A DNA stretch of 64,000 nt from Schizochytrium sp. TIO01 (lineage: Eukaryota > Sar > Bigyra > Thraustochytrida > Thraustochytriidae): NCBI GenBank assembly GCA_004764695.1, contig SMSO01000035.1, forward strand, positions 742,001 through 806,000, given 5' to 3'. The notes under the pieces were generated by a model. It was not told the DNA's origin, ran no database searches, and saw only the letters and a program-made list of their open reading frames with translations. Below are positions 33,446 through 45,300 of this stretch, in pieces (the first letter of the stretch is position 1; the number at the start of each line of letters is the position of its first letter). A program made the translations under genes and the position numbers.

Positions 33446-34568
33446 GCTGTGCTCGCTTTTCCTTGATCTCTTCTGTTTGCATACCGTACTCCTACGAATT
33501 ATCACAATAAGATTAAATCTGTACCACGTTTTTTTCTCTTTCTTCTTCGCGCTCCACGTTGCCATCGTATTGTTATCTATCATATACATGTACTGGCAAA
33601 AGTTTCTAGGAAATGCCTGACTGTGAATAATTATAACTTTTAAATCCCTTTGCTTCTAACCGTTGTGCCAGTGTTGCCCGAATTTTTTACCATAATGTGT
33701 TTGGTTGGTTTATTGTATCTGAACCCCGAGTTAAGATGTCTTTGTAGTGAATAGGCTCTAACAAATCACTGCTTCGGAACTTAACAAACATGACAAATCT
33801 GATAACATCAATGTGTCAACTTACCCAGACCTAAACACACCGTTATACGACAGAGGAACAAACAGTTGTCTTTTTCACGAATAGTGCAACCTTGTAAGTT
33901 TCCTTTTAGGCTATCTGTCGAAGAAGAATGGATTTTTCCTTTAATAGACTCATGGTTGAGTTTCAACAACCAAGTTTAAGCGTAAGCTACTTGCAACAAA
34001 CCAAATGGTTACCTCATTATCAAACTAGATGCATTATTTGGCATTAGTGCTTTATTCCTTGGTGGACCAATTGGATGCAGCTTCGTCTTTCTTCTAGCAC
34101 TTGTTTGTCTGGCATGTGTTATTTGCAACAGGACAGCACTCAAAAGGTTGTTTGTTGCTATCTTGCAACAGGACAGCACTCAAAAGGTTGTTTGTTGCTA
34201 TCTTCAGAAAGTGAAGGAAAAGCAAGATTCTCACCTTGCACTGGCTAGTGGATACCGAATAGCAAGCTAGCTTCAACCACTCTGGGAAAAGCAGGACAAC
34301 TATCAAACGCTACACCAACTTGGGAACGCATTTCAATGGAAATCAAGAGAACCATCCTCCGGGAATTCGGTGATGTATGTATGTAGAGACAAGCATCTTG
34401 CGGATGCCTCTATGAAAGAGTAGGCTAAACTAAACAAAAGAATGAAAAAGTGGGGCAATCTTTTTGACTCTTGATGAGCTAGCTAGCATGTGAACAGAAC
34501 TAGTCAAGAAAGCTTTCAAGAGATCATTACTCAAAAAAGAATATCAATGCACGTCACCAGGTTACTTT
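33446..34568. other. Convergent intergenic region, RIO2 / eL6
   Basis: No gene is supported. It carries a perfect 40-bp tandem duplication (listed separately). Confidence 0.6.
34125..34204. repeat. Perfect 40-bp tandem duplication
   Basis: Two identical adjacent 40-bp units (34,125-34,164 and 34,165-34,204), beginning GCAACAGGACAGCACT. With no divergence between the copies, this is a recent duplication or an assembly artefact. Confidence 0.95.
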
Positions 34569-36010
34569 TTAGAACTTGAGCAAGTGCGGGGCCTGGCCCT
34601 TGGAGAGGGAGAACGAAGCCTTGAGGTAGTCAGCGAGGAGAGGGGTCTTCTCGATGGCAGCGAGGAGCTGGGTGTCGACGGACTTCTGGTCCTCCTTGCG
34701 CTTGTTGAGCCACTCGGGGTTGATCTCCTTCTGGAGGTTGAAAAAGCCCTCCTCACCCTTCTTGGGGGAAGCGACGCGGGCGAAGTACTTGTCGTTGATG
34801 TGCTCGGGGATCTTGACACCGCTGATGTCAACCTGTGTGGAGGTGCCAATAACGTAGGCCTGGTTGATGCGGCGGAGGGGGCAGCCGTTGCACTTGTAAG
34901 GGCCTGTTATGGTTTATCAAATAGTCATCGGAGATGATATTGAGCAAGAAGGTTAGTTTTCATTGTCAGGGACATCATTTTTTCTCTCGTGTCTCTTAAA
35001 GTGTTGAACGGTATTTTCAGAAATGGCTTTTAAGTGCTCCATGGTTTGTCTCTCTTAATCGTATCCTGTCTACATTTTTGCGCTTATGTTGCACCGAGTT
35101 GGCCGGGATTCGCTCTGGCAGCTCTCAGCTCTCATAGAACATAACCTCACCAGGCCTCGAGCTCAACGCTCCAGAGCGTCTTTCGCAGAGGTTTTTCACA
35201 CCCGTTCCCAGCCCAGAAGAGCCGAGGTAGAGCATTAACGTCTGCGAGAGACAGTCAGGATGCGCAGCTACCCTCACTTGCGAATTTCTCTATCATTGAG
35301 CGCCAATCAAAACCCACTACACAACTAGTCCTTGCGCATGCACTTCTTTGTGGTGTGCAACCAACTTTCAATCAAAGCATGACCTGGACAGCCAAAGCAA
35401 TATGGAGGCATCCCCACTTCGTAAAACCCAATCAGACAGGATCTTAAAGAATGCAAACTAGCAAATGAGTGGCCAGGTTGCGTCTTTCTCGGATATACAA
35501 AGTACTGCATGGGTATCTCTACCGCTAGAGAGGAGCCTTCATCACCACCAGTTGATCTCAGGAGAGCCCTCTCCATGAGTATCGATGCGACGAAATCAAA
35601 GTAGTTGAAGAAGTAGAAAACCACGCGGAGAACAAGGATGACAAAGGAAATGAGACCAATCACCACAAATGAATGAGCACCACCAATTGAAAAGACGATC
35701 GACTACTTCAAGAGCGCATGAGGTGTGCTCGATTAAAGAGCGCATGAGTGAATAACTTACCGCTCACGAGGAGAAGACCAGACTCGAGCTGCTTGAGGAA
35801 CACAACGCGCTTGCCACGGAAGCGGCCAGAGAGCACGATGAGGACGGAGCCCGGCTGGATGGAAGCCTTGAGCTTGGTGGGCTTCTCGGTGTTGTTGCGG
35901 CTGGCCTTGGGGATGGAGACGTTGTCGGCATCGCGAACGCCCTCCTTCTTGGCCTTCACGAGAGCGTCACGGCGCTCGACCCGCTTCTTGTAGATGCTGG
36001 CGCGGCTCAT
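34569..36010 (-). CDS. RPL6: 60S ribosomal protein eL6, two exons
   Basis: Structural protein of the large ribosomal subunit. Exon 1 is 35,761-36,010 ([20 protein letters not shown]; then [20 protein letters not shown], the core SH3-like segment). Exon 2 is 34,569-34,903 ([20 protein letters not shown], then STQVDISGV, ending APHLLKF). The junction is phase 1 inside a Gly codon, LLLVSG|PYK, matching the conserved GP(F/Y)K..G.PLRR of eL6. The intron of 857 nt has a perfect donor (GTAAGT) and acceptor (ATAACAG). The product is 194 residues, close to the fungal length. C-ending codons dominate, as in highly expressed genes here. The in-frame extension upstream of 36,010 is not taken because the family begins near this Met. 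Confidence 0.95.
34904..35760 (-). other. Intron of eL6 (857 nt)
   Basis: GTAAGT..CAG intron, by far the longest well-supported one except the similar Rpn13 intron. An internal 113-codon open frame (35,325-35,666) is on the same strand but shows no family features. No convincing snoRNA boxes were seen. Confidence 0.9.
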
Positions 36011-36507
36011 CGTCCCGATGTGGCTAGCTGACACGCAAGCAAATGAATAATAGAGACTGGCAAGCTGCTCGCCCCCAGACCACGTATACGACCCACGCAC
36101 GAACGCACGAAGCAAACAATTCGTCTCTGCCGTTAGTCTCCGCTCGCACGCCTCCACAAACCTCCCGCGCGCGGTCGCCCGCCGACCACACGCCGCGCTC
36201 TCTCCAAACCTACCTCTCTATCTATGTCTTTGCTGCGCCAATTGCTCTCGCCACAAGCCTCTCGGCCCCTCCTTTGTTCCCCGCGTTCCCGACCTTCCTC
36301 TGCCGCCTTTCATTCCGCGCCCCTATTACCGCCTATCTGCCGCCCCCACTCCTTTCCCCCCTCTCTGCCCCTATCAGGCACCCTAGCGTAGTGACTAGCG
36401 ACTGCTAGCACCGCACGCTCTGTATATGTGTATGTATTCTGCTTTTCAACACCAATTTTCGAAACAAAAGTAAAAATTAAACTAAAAAACTGAAGTTAAA
36501 CTTACAG

Positions 36508-36568
36508 TTAAAATTAAAATTAAAATTAAAATTAAAATTAAAATTAAAATTAAAATTAAAATTAAAAT
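36508..36568. repeat. (TTAAAA)n array, about 10 units
   Basis: Perfect hexanucleotide array of 61 bp upstream of eL6 in genomic terms. Confidence 0.95.
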
Positions 36569-39500
36569 GGCGATTGATTTCATGAACGTCTTTTCTTCTT
36601 CCTTCCTTTCCTTAGCCATTTAATCTGTTTTAATTTATTTGTTTACCTCTCTTGTTCGACGTTTACTCCATTTGCGGCGCTTCGATTGTTCACTTGTTCA
36701 CGTGCCTCTCAATGCGCTATTTATTCCGCACTTACTTGTCTGGCGAACCGAGGAGCTCCCGCGCTGGTTCTGCCTCCGCCACAGTCGTGAGACGCATGGC
36801 ACAGCTGCTGCCTTGGAGTCAGCGGACTCGTGAGAAGCAGCGAAGGAAGCGCTTTCGCAGGCGAAGGGGCGGCTTCTGCGAGGAGCTGAAGCAGGAAACG
36901 ATGGCCTCGGCACGGTTGAGCGAAACAAGGGCATCCATCGCTTCGGCTCCAGTGGAGAGAGAGGGAACAAGGCGAATTTAAAGGAACCCTTGAGAGGGGG
37001 TCTGAGGGGTGCATGTTAAAGGGTAATAGCTACAGTGGGAATGTGAGGAGAGATGGCCTTTCTTTTCTGATTCTTTCTCGATTCTTTCTTTTTTTAAAGA
37101 CTCCTTTTAGTTTTATTTCTTTTTATTTTATGGTTTCTTTTAAGCGGGGGCATTTGCTCGACGAAATGCGCATTTCGAGGTGGCATGGCTCCAATCTTGG
37201 GCATTTCAGATAACCAAGAGCACCAAAGCCACCCTGGGGAGGTCCATGCGCCTCGGAGCGAAATCAGAGCACAGCCGCGAAGCTTCGCGGCGCGAAAAAC
37301 CTCGAATCGCCACCACCGACAAACCAGTGGCTGCCAGAAATTAAAAAGGCCCCGCGTTACCCGGTCTAAGTTGCCCTAACCCTAGGTTAATAGGCCTCTT
37401 TTAAAGGGCTTCGAACTTTGTTAAAAATGGGTTTCGCATATTCCTAAAACGGGTTCTGCAAGTCGCACACCCTAGAAAAGAAACCCGCACGACATTATTA
37501 TTACAGACCACCTACCTACCTACGAGAGCAGAGTCGTGGACACGAACCCGATTTATGGTAGATACTCGTCACTGTAATCATTACCCATGGATCATGGATC
37601 AGAACAAGGTGATCCATAGGCTTTGATGCAGAAATGCAATAAGTGTCAGACACTTGATGTTTGAGAGGACGTTTTGAAGGCGCTATAGCTGTTTTCATGG
37701 CTATCGTTATTTTCATGTAGAAAAGGCCAGCTTCAAAGCAGTGGTTGTTTTTAGTTCGAAAGACCTACTAGAAAGGAACGAAATAAGACTACCCTATGGC
37801 AGACTTCAGCAACACATTTATGTGGATAGGTAGGGAGAGAATCATAACAGGTCATGTGAAAGCCCAGCATGGCAAGTAGGACTTCAGCATTTGGCATTTT
37901 AAAGGACGCAAGCTTATTGCAGGCAGTCTCAAAGAATCAGGAATAGCAAGCGGACAATCAATCGACCTGAGATTCCCTGAGAGATAGATACCATAGATAG
38001 CATTAACTTACAGTTAATAAAATTAATGAGTGATCAGAAACTTTGCAACAACAACGATAGGAAAATTCATTCTATTTGCTGTATGCACTGGTACCACTCC
38101 AATCCTACTGCTGCAAATATTGCTCCTTTCTACACAGCACTTTGAGCATAGGTGCTCTTTTGAGAGGAAATGAAGAGCCCACTATAGTTTATTTAATAAA
38201 TTGGATAACATTTTTAGGCCCTCTTGATCATAGATACTTGACACACACAAAGAGCACCGCAGAGTTCAATTAGCAGCTAGCAATTCCAGCTCAAGCCTGA
38301 TTTTGACCTCCATCACCATTAAACAAGACTCACGCCGAGACAAGTTGAACTAGATCTCGGCTCTAGTATACCCATCCAATAATATATCTCGCCACGTATT
38401 AAAAGCGTCACCAAAAAGAAACGAATACCCTCATGCTTGGATGAGCATTAGCCGTATTTTACAGAACAGTTAACTAGAAGACCAGAGTTGTTCTTTTTCA
38501 ACCGAACCGCTATTGCAGACAAGAAATTCATGAATTGTAAGAGATCCGTGCCAACATTTAAACGAGAATTACTCGCTTTGAGACGAAAGTTGCAGGAACT
38601 AACGAACAATCTTAACTGGACGAGTATTTGCATTAAGAGTGTGAGAAAATGTATATCAAACTACCGCGCAGCGATATAGTGAAATTACAGTGAAATCGAC
38701 GGGTTTCTCCTCTGTCTGAGCCTTAGAATGTTAAAACCTTTTTTCTTGGCTCTAGTGATTAGCGTTGTATCATGGACGAATGGACTCATCTGTACAGCGA
38801 AAATGTGTATACATAGTGCATTAAGATTGACAATTGAGCTTGGGTGTTTGGTTTTTTATAAATTGAGCATGATCATGGGTGATGTGTAACAACAGACTAA
38901 GTACTTAGAGGAACTAACACAGCAGTGCGATAAATTGTAAAATAAAGTTGATTCGAGGCAAAATCGCTCTGACCCATGTAGATGCAGAAAAGGAAAGCAG
39001 GCTAGAGTAGAAGAACGAGATGCATATCCTAGGAATCACTAGTTTAGGTTTCGGCGAACCATACAACCCTGTTTCCCCCAAGCTCTATATTTCTAGATTC
39101 TTGATGATTGCAACATGTCTGGCAACAGAGATTGGTCTCTAAGAAATAATAACGTGCTTCTTAGTTTAGAGTTCCTTGCTATGCATGATATTCAATTGAT
39201 TCTTATAGGTGGTTGTGTGCTAGCAAGGCCAAAGGTTGAGCTGGATGGCAGAGAAAGCCACAATTTCAACCATGTGAGTATGAGATCACATCGTATCATC
39301 ATTGTATCTGCCATTAAATTGATTCCCCTTCAAGTTACACGAATATATGATGCTAGACACCTAGAATGCGACTACTTTACTATCAAATTCATAAAAGATA
39401 GACTCACATGCTTGACTGCGCATAGTACCAAGCATCCGAGTCCGTCCTAAAACTTATCTGGTTCACTAACGTCGCAAGAAGCTGTTGTGGATAGATAAAT

Positions 39501-40462
39501 ACAAGTGAGATCAAATTCCTAATATTTCGCGGCATTTGAATGGGAGGTTGTTTAGTTTTCTTTTAGCTCCACTCAGCTCTCAAGCATCGGCTTGCTTGGT
39601 CTACTAGCATGGTTATGGTGATGAAAGTGCTGGAGAACCTCCTTGAATTGGGAAAGCAGGAGAGCTTAGTAGTACTGTCCGCAGTAGCGGCTATGACTTA
39701 GCAGTGTCCATGGAGGAAATATGTAATAAAAAGACTTCGTTGTGAGTTTATCGATGGTTCTCCATCAATTGACAACTCATTTATACCTGGAAGGGACCTT
39801 CTTTCCGAATTCTAGCAGTTTGATCTCTTCAAAGATCCCTGAGGAAGGTTTTCTTCTTGGACTGGCATATGACACAGGCAGCAAGTCGTACCCCACCAAG
39901 TATATTTATGTTATCTACATTCACTCTCGGTTCCTGATTCCACCCAATTCCTCCCCACCAATAATGAATAGGTACGTAGGTAGCACCTCGTTAGGCCCAC
40001 TACCTAACCTATCGAAGCACCCATTCATATTATGACTGGTTTTCGCCAACCGTATTTTATTTCACTGTTTGTTTTTTAATCAACCACATTTGGCGTCCTA
40101 AAACAAAGCCGCCAGAATTTCTCCTTCCCTCTCTTCCTGGTAAACTGTCTCACCAGATGATTGCTTGCAGGTGTTTAGTAGGCTTTCGCATCTCCGACTC
40201 GCAGCCAGCTCGATACGAAACTCCTCTTCAGGCTCATTCGCTTCACCATTCGCAGCATCAAATACGAAGAACCCGCCAAAGGAGAAACTGAAAGTACTCA
40301 CAATACCCCGTGAGCTCCCATTGTAGGTTATATATGCTGAAAGTGAAGAATATCAGGCACAAAGTGAAGAATAGCCTCTACAAAGTAAAGAATAGACGTC
40401 CAAGTCGAGAATTCGAGCGTAGCAAAGAGAGTTAGAGTAGCCTAAACAAACATCAATAGATT

Positions 40463-40495
40463 AAAAGGAAAGAAAGAAAGAAAGAAAGAAAGAAA
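40463..40495. repeat. (GAAA)n short array
   Basis: About seven GAAA units just upstream of the GC-rich 5' region of the zinc-finger gene. Confidence 0.93.
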
Positions 40496-40711
40496 TAAAA
40501 GCCCTCGCCAGCCATCCTCCAAAGGCTGCCTCCGGAATCAAAAGGCGCGCTCTGCTGGCCTCCACGCCAGCCTCCGCCTCCTTTCCCGTCTGCGTTTGCG
40601 GCGGCTGCTTTGGCGCTTTCTCGGCCCACGCGGCCTTGCCTGGAGGCCTCTACCTGGTTTCATTGACAAGCAAACGAGCAACTAGAGAGTAGCTCTCTCC
40701 GTCTCGCCAGC

Positions 40712-42319
40712 ATGGCGGACCCCTCGCCACTGCCGGCGCCCAGCGCTTCCGCGTCGCAGCGTCGTCTTCGGCACGAGGTACTCCGTTGCTTCCTGTCGTC
40801 CTCAGATCCTTATGTTGGTGCGTCCACAGAACCTTCGGCGTCTTCAAGGAGCTCATCGTGTGCAGGCCCATCATTGGCTTTGTCCTGTGGATCTTCGTGG
40901 ACTCCATCTACAGCGGATCAGCTCTCGCGCTGCGCAATGTGTCTTGCGCCACCCTCTCTCCGAGTTTTGGACTGTCGACGTGGTTCTGTCACGTGTCTGC
41001 GCTGCGGTTGCGCTGGCTTTGCTTGGGAACGCGCCGTGGCAGCGTCGTCTTCTTCTTCAGCCGCACAACACAGTTTCTCCGGAACTAGCGACGCTGCCAC
41101 CCTTGATCGTGCCCTTGGCGCCGCCGGGGCAGATCTCGTGCGTGCCCGTCATCGCAGAGCCGCTGTGGAGTTAGCCGCTGGCGGTGACGTTAGAATTGCC
41201 GAACTGGCCACCAAGATCTTAGAAGTCTGGGCTTCGCAAAGGGAGAGACTTAGAGGACTTGAAAAGGTTGCAGAGGCGTGCGTAGAGGCAGCAAGAGAAA
41301 TTTTGAAAAGGAAAGCACGAGGAGAAGCTAGAGGAAAAGAAATCCCAACGTTCAGATGCGAAAAATGCAGAACAAATTTTGCCTGCAGGAAGGACGTCAG
41401 GGTGCATAAGTGCTCGCCAGTGCTTGCTCGGAGGCAAAAGCAACAACCGCAGAATTCTGAACAACCACCAAAAACTCAACAGGAGCCTGGCAAGATCGAG
41501 TCCCGGGCACCGCATGTTCATGGAATTGAGGCTGGGAATATGGTGGTTGGGAAGAGCGTAAAAAGTCCCAAAGCACCGCCGCTGTCATCCAAGGGAACTA
41601 TAGAGATGTTGCTTGCAGGAGTACGGACCACGACAACCAGCAGTACTAGCAGTGAAACACAGGCTAGGGCAGCATCGATTATTCAGGGATCGCAGACTAG
41701 CAGTGATCCTCTTAAGACTATACAAAACTTAGGGCAGAGTATGGAAGGTGACAAGCCAGAAAAGAAGGATACAAGCGGTGTTATGCGAACCACGGCCGAG
41801 GAGACAGAGCCGTCGTCATTACCATTATCATCGTCGTCGTCATCTTCACTGTTATTTCAAGCGGTGAACTTGTCGAATTCTTCTTCGACACCATCCTCGC
41901 CGCCACAACTGTCATCCTCACCCGAAATAGAACCTCACAAGGACCAAAATGGAATAACTGCCAGTCTTCCAAGCCCAGAGGAGATCCAGTCACCCTCTGG
42001 AACAGATATGGTCAGTTCAGTCACTGGGGACGAGGAAACAACCAAACTCGACGGTACAGACGTCCATAGTCAAGTCCCGCCAAGAGATCCTCTCCTTGCC
42101 GCTGCGCCAGGAAGCCTTAAACGCAAACTCATGGACACTTCTGCACCGAATACTAAGTCCAACTCCGTTCTGGGTGGGACGCTTAAATCCATCCAGCCGT
42201 CGTCAACCGCACCACCGCTATCGACGGCAGCTGCTTTGTCCAGCAAAGCACGCGCCACGCGCAAACCTGCAGCATCTAAAGCCCGAGCTAAAACGAAAAA
42301 GCTTCGCACGCGCTGCTAA
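40712..42319 (+). CDS. Zinc-finger protein with long Ser/Thr-rich tail
   Basis: 535 residues from ATGGCGGAC. A four-Cys zinc ribbon-like motif is seen at C74-x2-C77 and C95-x2-C98 (SRCAMCL, then VTCLRCG). After a helical segment (about 130-205) comes a single C2HC finger, C216-x2-C219, H232, C234 (FRCEKCRTNFACRKDVRVHKC). The rest is disordered and rich in Ser, Thr and Pro, ending in a basic run (KARAKTKKLRTRC). The N-terminal arrangement loosely recalls Rpp21/Rpr2/Snm1 RNase P/MRP subunits, but I would not assign it. A possible in-frame 96-nt intron (40,818-40,913; GTGCGT..CTACAG) would remove a Ser-rich stretch and bring the first helix next to the zinc ribbon. Confidence 0.72.
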   Translation: MADPSPLPAPSASASQRRLRHEVLRCFLSSSDPYVGASTEPSASSRSSSCAGPSLALSCGSSWTPSTADQLSRCAMCLAPPSLRVLDCRRGSVTCLRCGCAGFAWERAVAASSSSSAAQHSFSGTSDAATLDRALGAAGADLVRARHRRAAVELAAGGDVRIAELATKILEVWASQRERLRGLEKVAEACVEAAREILKRKARGEARGKEIPTFRCEKCRTNFACRKDVRVHKCSPVLARRQKQQPQNSEQPPKTQQEPGKIESRAPHVHGIEAGNMVVGKSVKSPKAPPLSSKGTIEMLLAGVRTTTTSSTSSETQARAASIIQGSQTSSDPLKTIQNLGQSMEGDKPEKKDTSGVMRTTAEETEPSSLPLSSSSSSSLLFQAVNLSNSSSTPSSPPQLSSSPEIEPHKDQNGITASLPSPEEIQSPSGTDMVSSVTGDEETTKLDGTDVHSQVPPRDPLLAAAPGSLKRKLMDTSAPNTKSNSVLGGTLKSIQPSSTAPPLSTAAALSSKARATRKPAASKARAKTKKLRTRC

Positions 42320-45300
42320 AATATACATACGTATCTACACGGACCCTGATTGACCAACCGACGCTCCCAATATCTGTTCGTCCAGCTCACCCGTCCGTTA
42401 AGGCAGAATGTAACCAGGCAGTGAAAAAACAACACGCCTATCACGTATTTAGATCATTGACAAACAACTTCCACGCAAATACAAACATACAAACATACAA
42501 ACAATCATAGCATACATAGGATGAAACCACTTAAACCTCGCCCCGACATGACCGCGGCAAACCATATATGTCGAATAGCCTACGCACCTGCATGCATGTC
42601 CATATGATACTTACAACTTCTGACACTCGTACATAGTAGTATTTTTTTAACCAAAGACGTACATTTTAATCTACCACCTCTCACATCTAACTAATGCGTG
42701 TTTCTCCCTTGCCCATTACCATTTTGTATATTCATCAGTTTCAATCATTTTCTCCATTCTTATCTCATCATTGAACGAGTAGACATTGCTATATGCTGTG
42801 ACTTTGCTACTTAACTAAACGTACAAAGAAAAGGCCTTCAGTCAGTGCAGGAAGCACTTGTGGAAAGCAAACATATTAAGAACTATTTGGAAGGCCACAA
42901 CAGATTCTGTGACAGATTTCTTATGGAATTATGGTATTCTCTTGTAAAAAGATATTCGAATCATCAGCGAGACTATTCGTAAGCCTAAGATGATGATCGA
43001 AGTTATTTGTGTGCTACAACTGTTCTCTGCATCATCAGAATTTAGAAAAAATGAACTTTTAAAACCGAATAGACTTGTGTCCCAAATAAGTGAGATCTAC
43101 TTGAACATTAAAGTAGCACTAGCTTCAAGTTGTACCAGATATATATATATATATATGATTTTAGTTTTTTTTTTTGGGGGGGGGGGGGGTATTCGGTTCA
43201 AAGGTACTTCTGCTAGTTTAAATCGCATTGTAGTCTCGAGTCACATATCATGAAATCATTCTATACGTTTCCTGTATCAAATGCTATATCTGAGAACGGA
43301 GCTTCTACTTTATCTGCATGACGCCACACCAACTTATTTTATTCCAAGAAGACTTTTCGGCTAATATACTAGTAGAAGCGAAAGTCTTTTGACATGATTT
43401 AGGTACAAACTGAAAGCAAAACACAAATCTCAAATGATCGTACTGTAAAGATTTGAAGTTCATCTCTAACATCCAATAGAAGTAAATGTTACGTCTCAAT
43501 ATTGATTTCACACGAACATTTGTTTAGATAATACCCTGAATTTATTGGAGAATCCTGTGAGCAGACCTGGGGCCCATCTTATCTCCTTGAAACATCTCTT
43601 GTGAATAATGAGGCGAATAGTGGTATGAAAAGTGGCAAGAATTTGGCATGAAAACAGCCTCTCCAAAGCAGCAGAAATCAGTCACATATTAGCAGCAGCT
43701 GCTCGTATCTTAAGCGAACTAATTCCTTAGTTGCGTATGAATACAATTGAAGCTTGTGCATGTGAACAAACATTTGCTTACATTCTGAATGTTGTTGTTG
43801 GTTATGTCTTTGGGTAGAAGACAGTTACAGAGCGTACCTGAAAATTTGTTGGTATGAGTGCAAGCAACATTTGCCAAACAGAGTAACCAGAAATAGCAAA
43901 GTATGCCAGTAAAGCTACCTCGTATAAGTAACCTCGCCACACAGTTGCATAAGCATTTATATATTACATCATCTCAATTGATATATCATATGAAAGCAAC
44001 ATGCAGAGGTTTTGCTTTATCCCACAAAAAAGCATACTAGTCAACACAAGATTTACACGGCCGCATACGATGTTAATGATGATTAATTTATTCTTTTAAA
44101 AAAGGTAATATTGCATATTTCGCTCAGCAGCATTGGCGCTTTTGATTTATAGAACTCGATGTACTACTTTCAAACAAATTGTTGTACTTCAATACTCCAC
44201 ATAGATCTCCACGGGCGATCGATCACCTATGCCAAGCTCTTGCGCTATACGAAACGAGGCGAACTATCATATACACGGGTCTACTGCACGTCGTATTGCA
44301 ATCAAAACTACTGTTTAAACCAACGAACTCAACTTAAATCCTTGATTCTTCTATTCTTTACAATAGGTTGGTTAAAAGTAAATATAAGTCTAACCATTTC
44401 ATCAACTCTATTTTATGCATTAATACCAACTTTACAGTGAGACTTAGGGAATACCTATTATACTGTTGAAATGTGGTTTCCCTTCTCAGTATATACCATA
44501 ATTCCTAGATCCTTTAGTCCCCCAATCAGGTGTATTGCTTGCCATTAATTCTTACCAAATCATACAATACCTCATGTTCAACGTTAAAACACAAATTGTA
44601 TTGCTTCCATGCCCTCCTCATAAGCCAAAAACGTGCAACGATTAAATTGTATTTGTACTATAAATGTAGCAAGAGGTTTAAAGTACTTGAAATGTCTCTC
44701 TTCATTAAATTGTAAACTGGGCAGTGTTTGTCTATTCCAAATTGTATGAGAACCTCATGCAGAGTCGTTCGATCTGTATGAGAGTATAAAATTTCCGCAA
44801 CTTGATTCTTTTAAAGTGGATTGTCATATGTGCGAGACATGAGCTCTGCTGCAAAGATCTTAAGAGCTTTGCTCAAAATAGTAGTAACGCTCCTTGCTGG
44901 AGACCACACATGATGAGGTTTGGAATTAGTGCACCAGACCTTAGTAATTTTTGTGCGTCTTGCACCAGCTAATAGCAGGAAATTCGTTTGACTAAACTAC
45001 AAAGTGCTTTAAACGCTTCTACAGGAATCAATTATTTACCTGCGATTTAAAAACAAAACAAGGAATTTAAGGGTAACCTAAGCCAAATGGCACATACACG
45101 ATTTGAAGCAACATCTCGTTCTAAAATTACTGGCCTGACAAAGCACTTAGATCATTCTCCTCGTACCGTAAGTTCGGTTTTGTGTAGTATTGACGGGGAA
45201 GAATTTCCCAAGTGGATTATAATCATAATTCTCAGAACCGTGTACTTCTGTTTCGCTATAATTATTTACACTCGATAATAAAATTTCGCGAATAGATCAG

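Larger units (their letters stand above)
36011..40711. other. Gene-poor region with GC-rich eL6 promoter at its left end
   Basis: 36,011-36,400 is C-rich and CpG-rich and probably contains the eL6 promoter. A GC-richer patch lies at 36,720-36,990 with several overlapping open frames but no support. The sequence CCCTAACCCTAGG near 37,375 resembles a telomere unit but is single. The remaining AT-rich DNA to 40,500 shows nothing. A GC-rich stretch at 40,500-40,711 is likely the promoter or 5' UTR of the zinc-finger gene. Confidence 0.5.

Noticed and set aside
34904-34990. C/D-box snoRNA-like ATGATGT..CTGA near the 3' end of the eL6 intron
   Set aside because: The boxes are only a few bases apart and no terminal stem is present.
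35325-35666. 113-codon open frame in the eL6 intron
   Set aside because: No domain or splice continuity; eL6 is complete without it.
37370-37385. CCCTAACCCTAGG as an interstitial telomere
   Set aside because: Only two partial units; no array.
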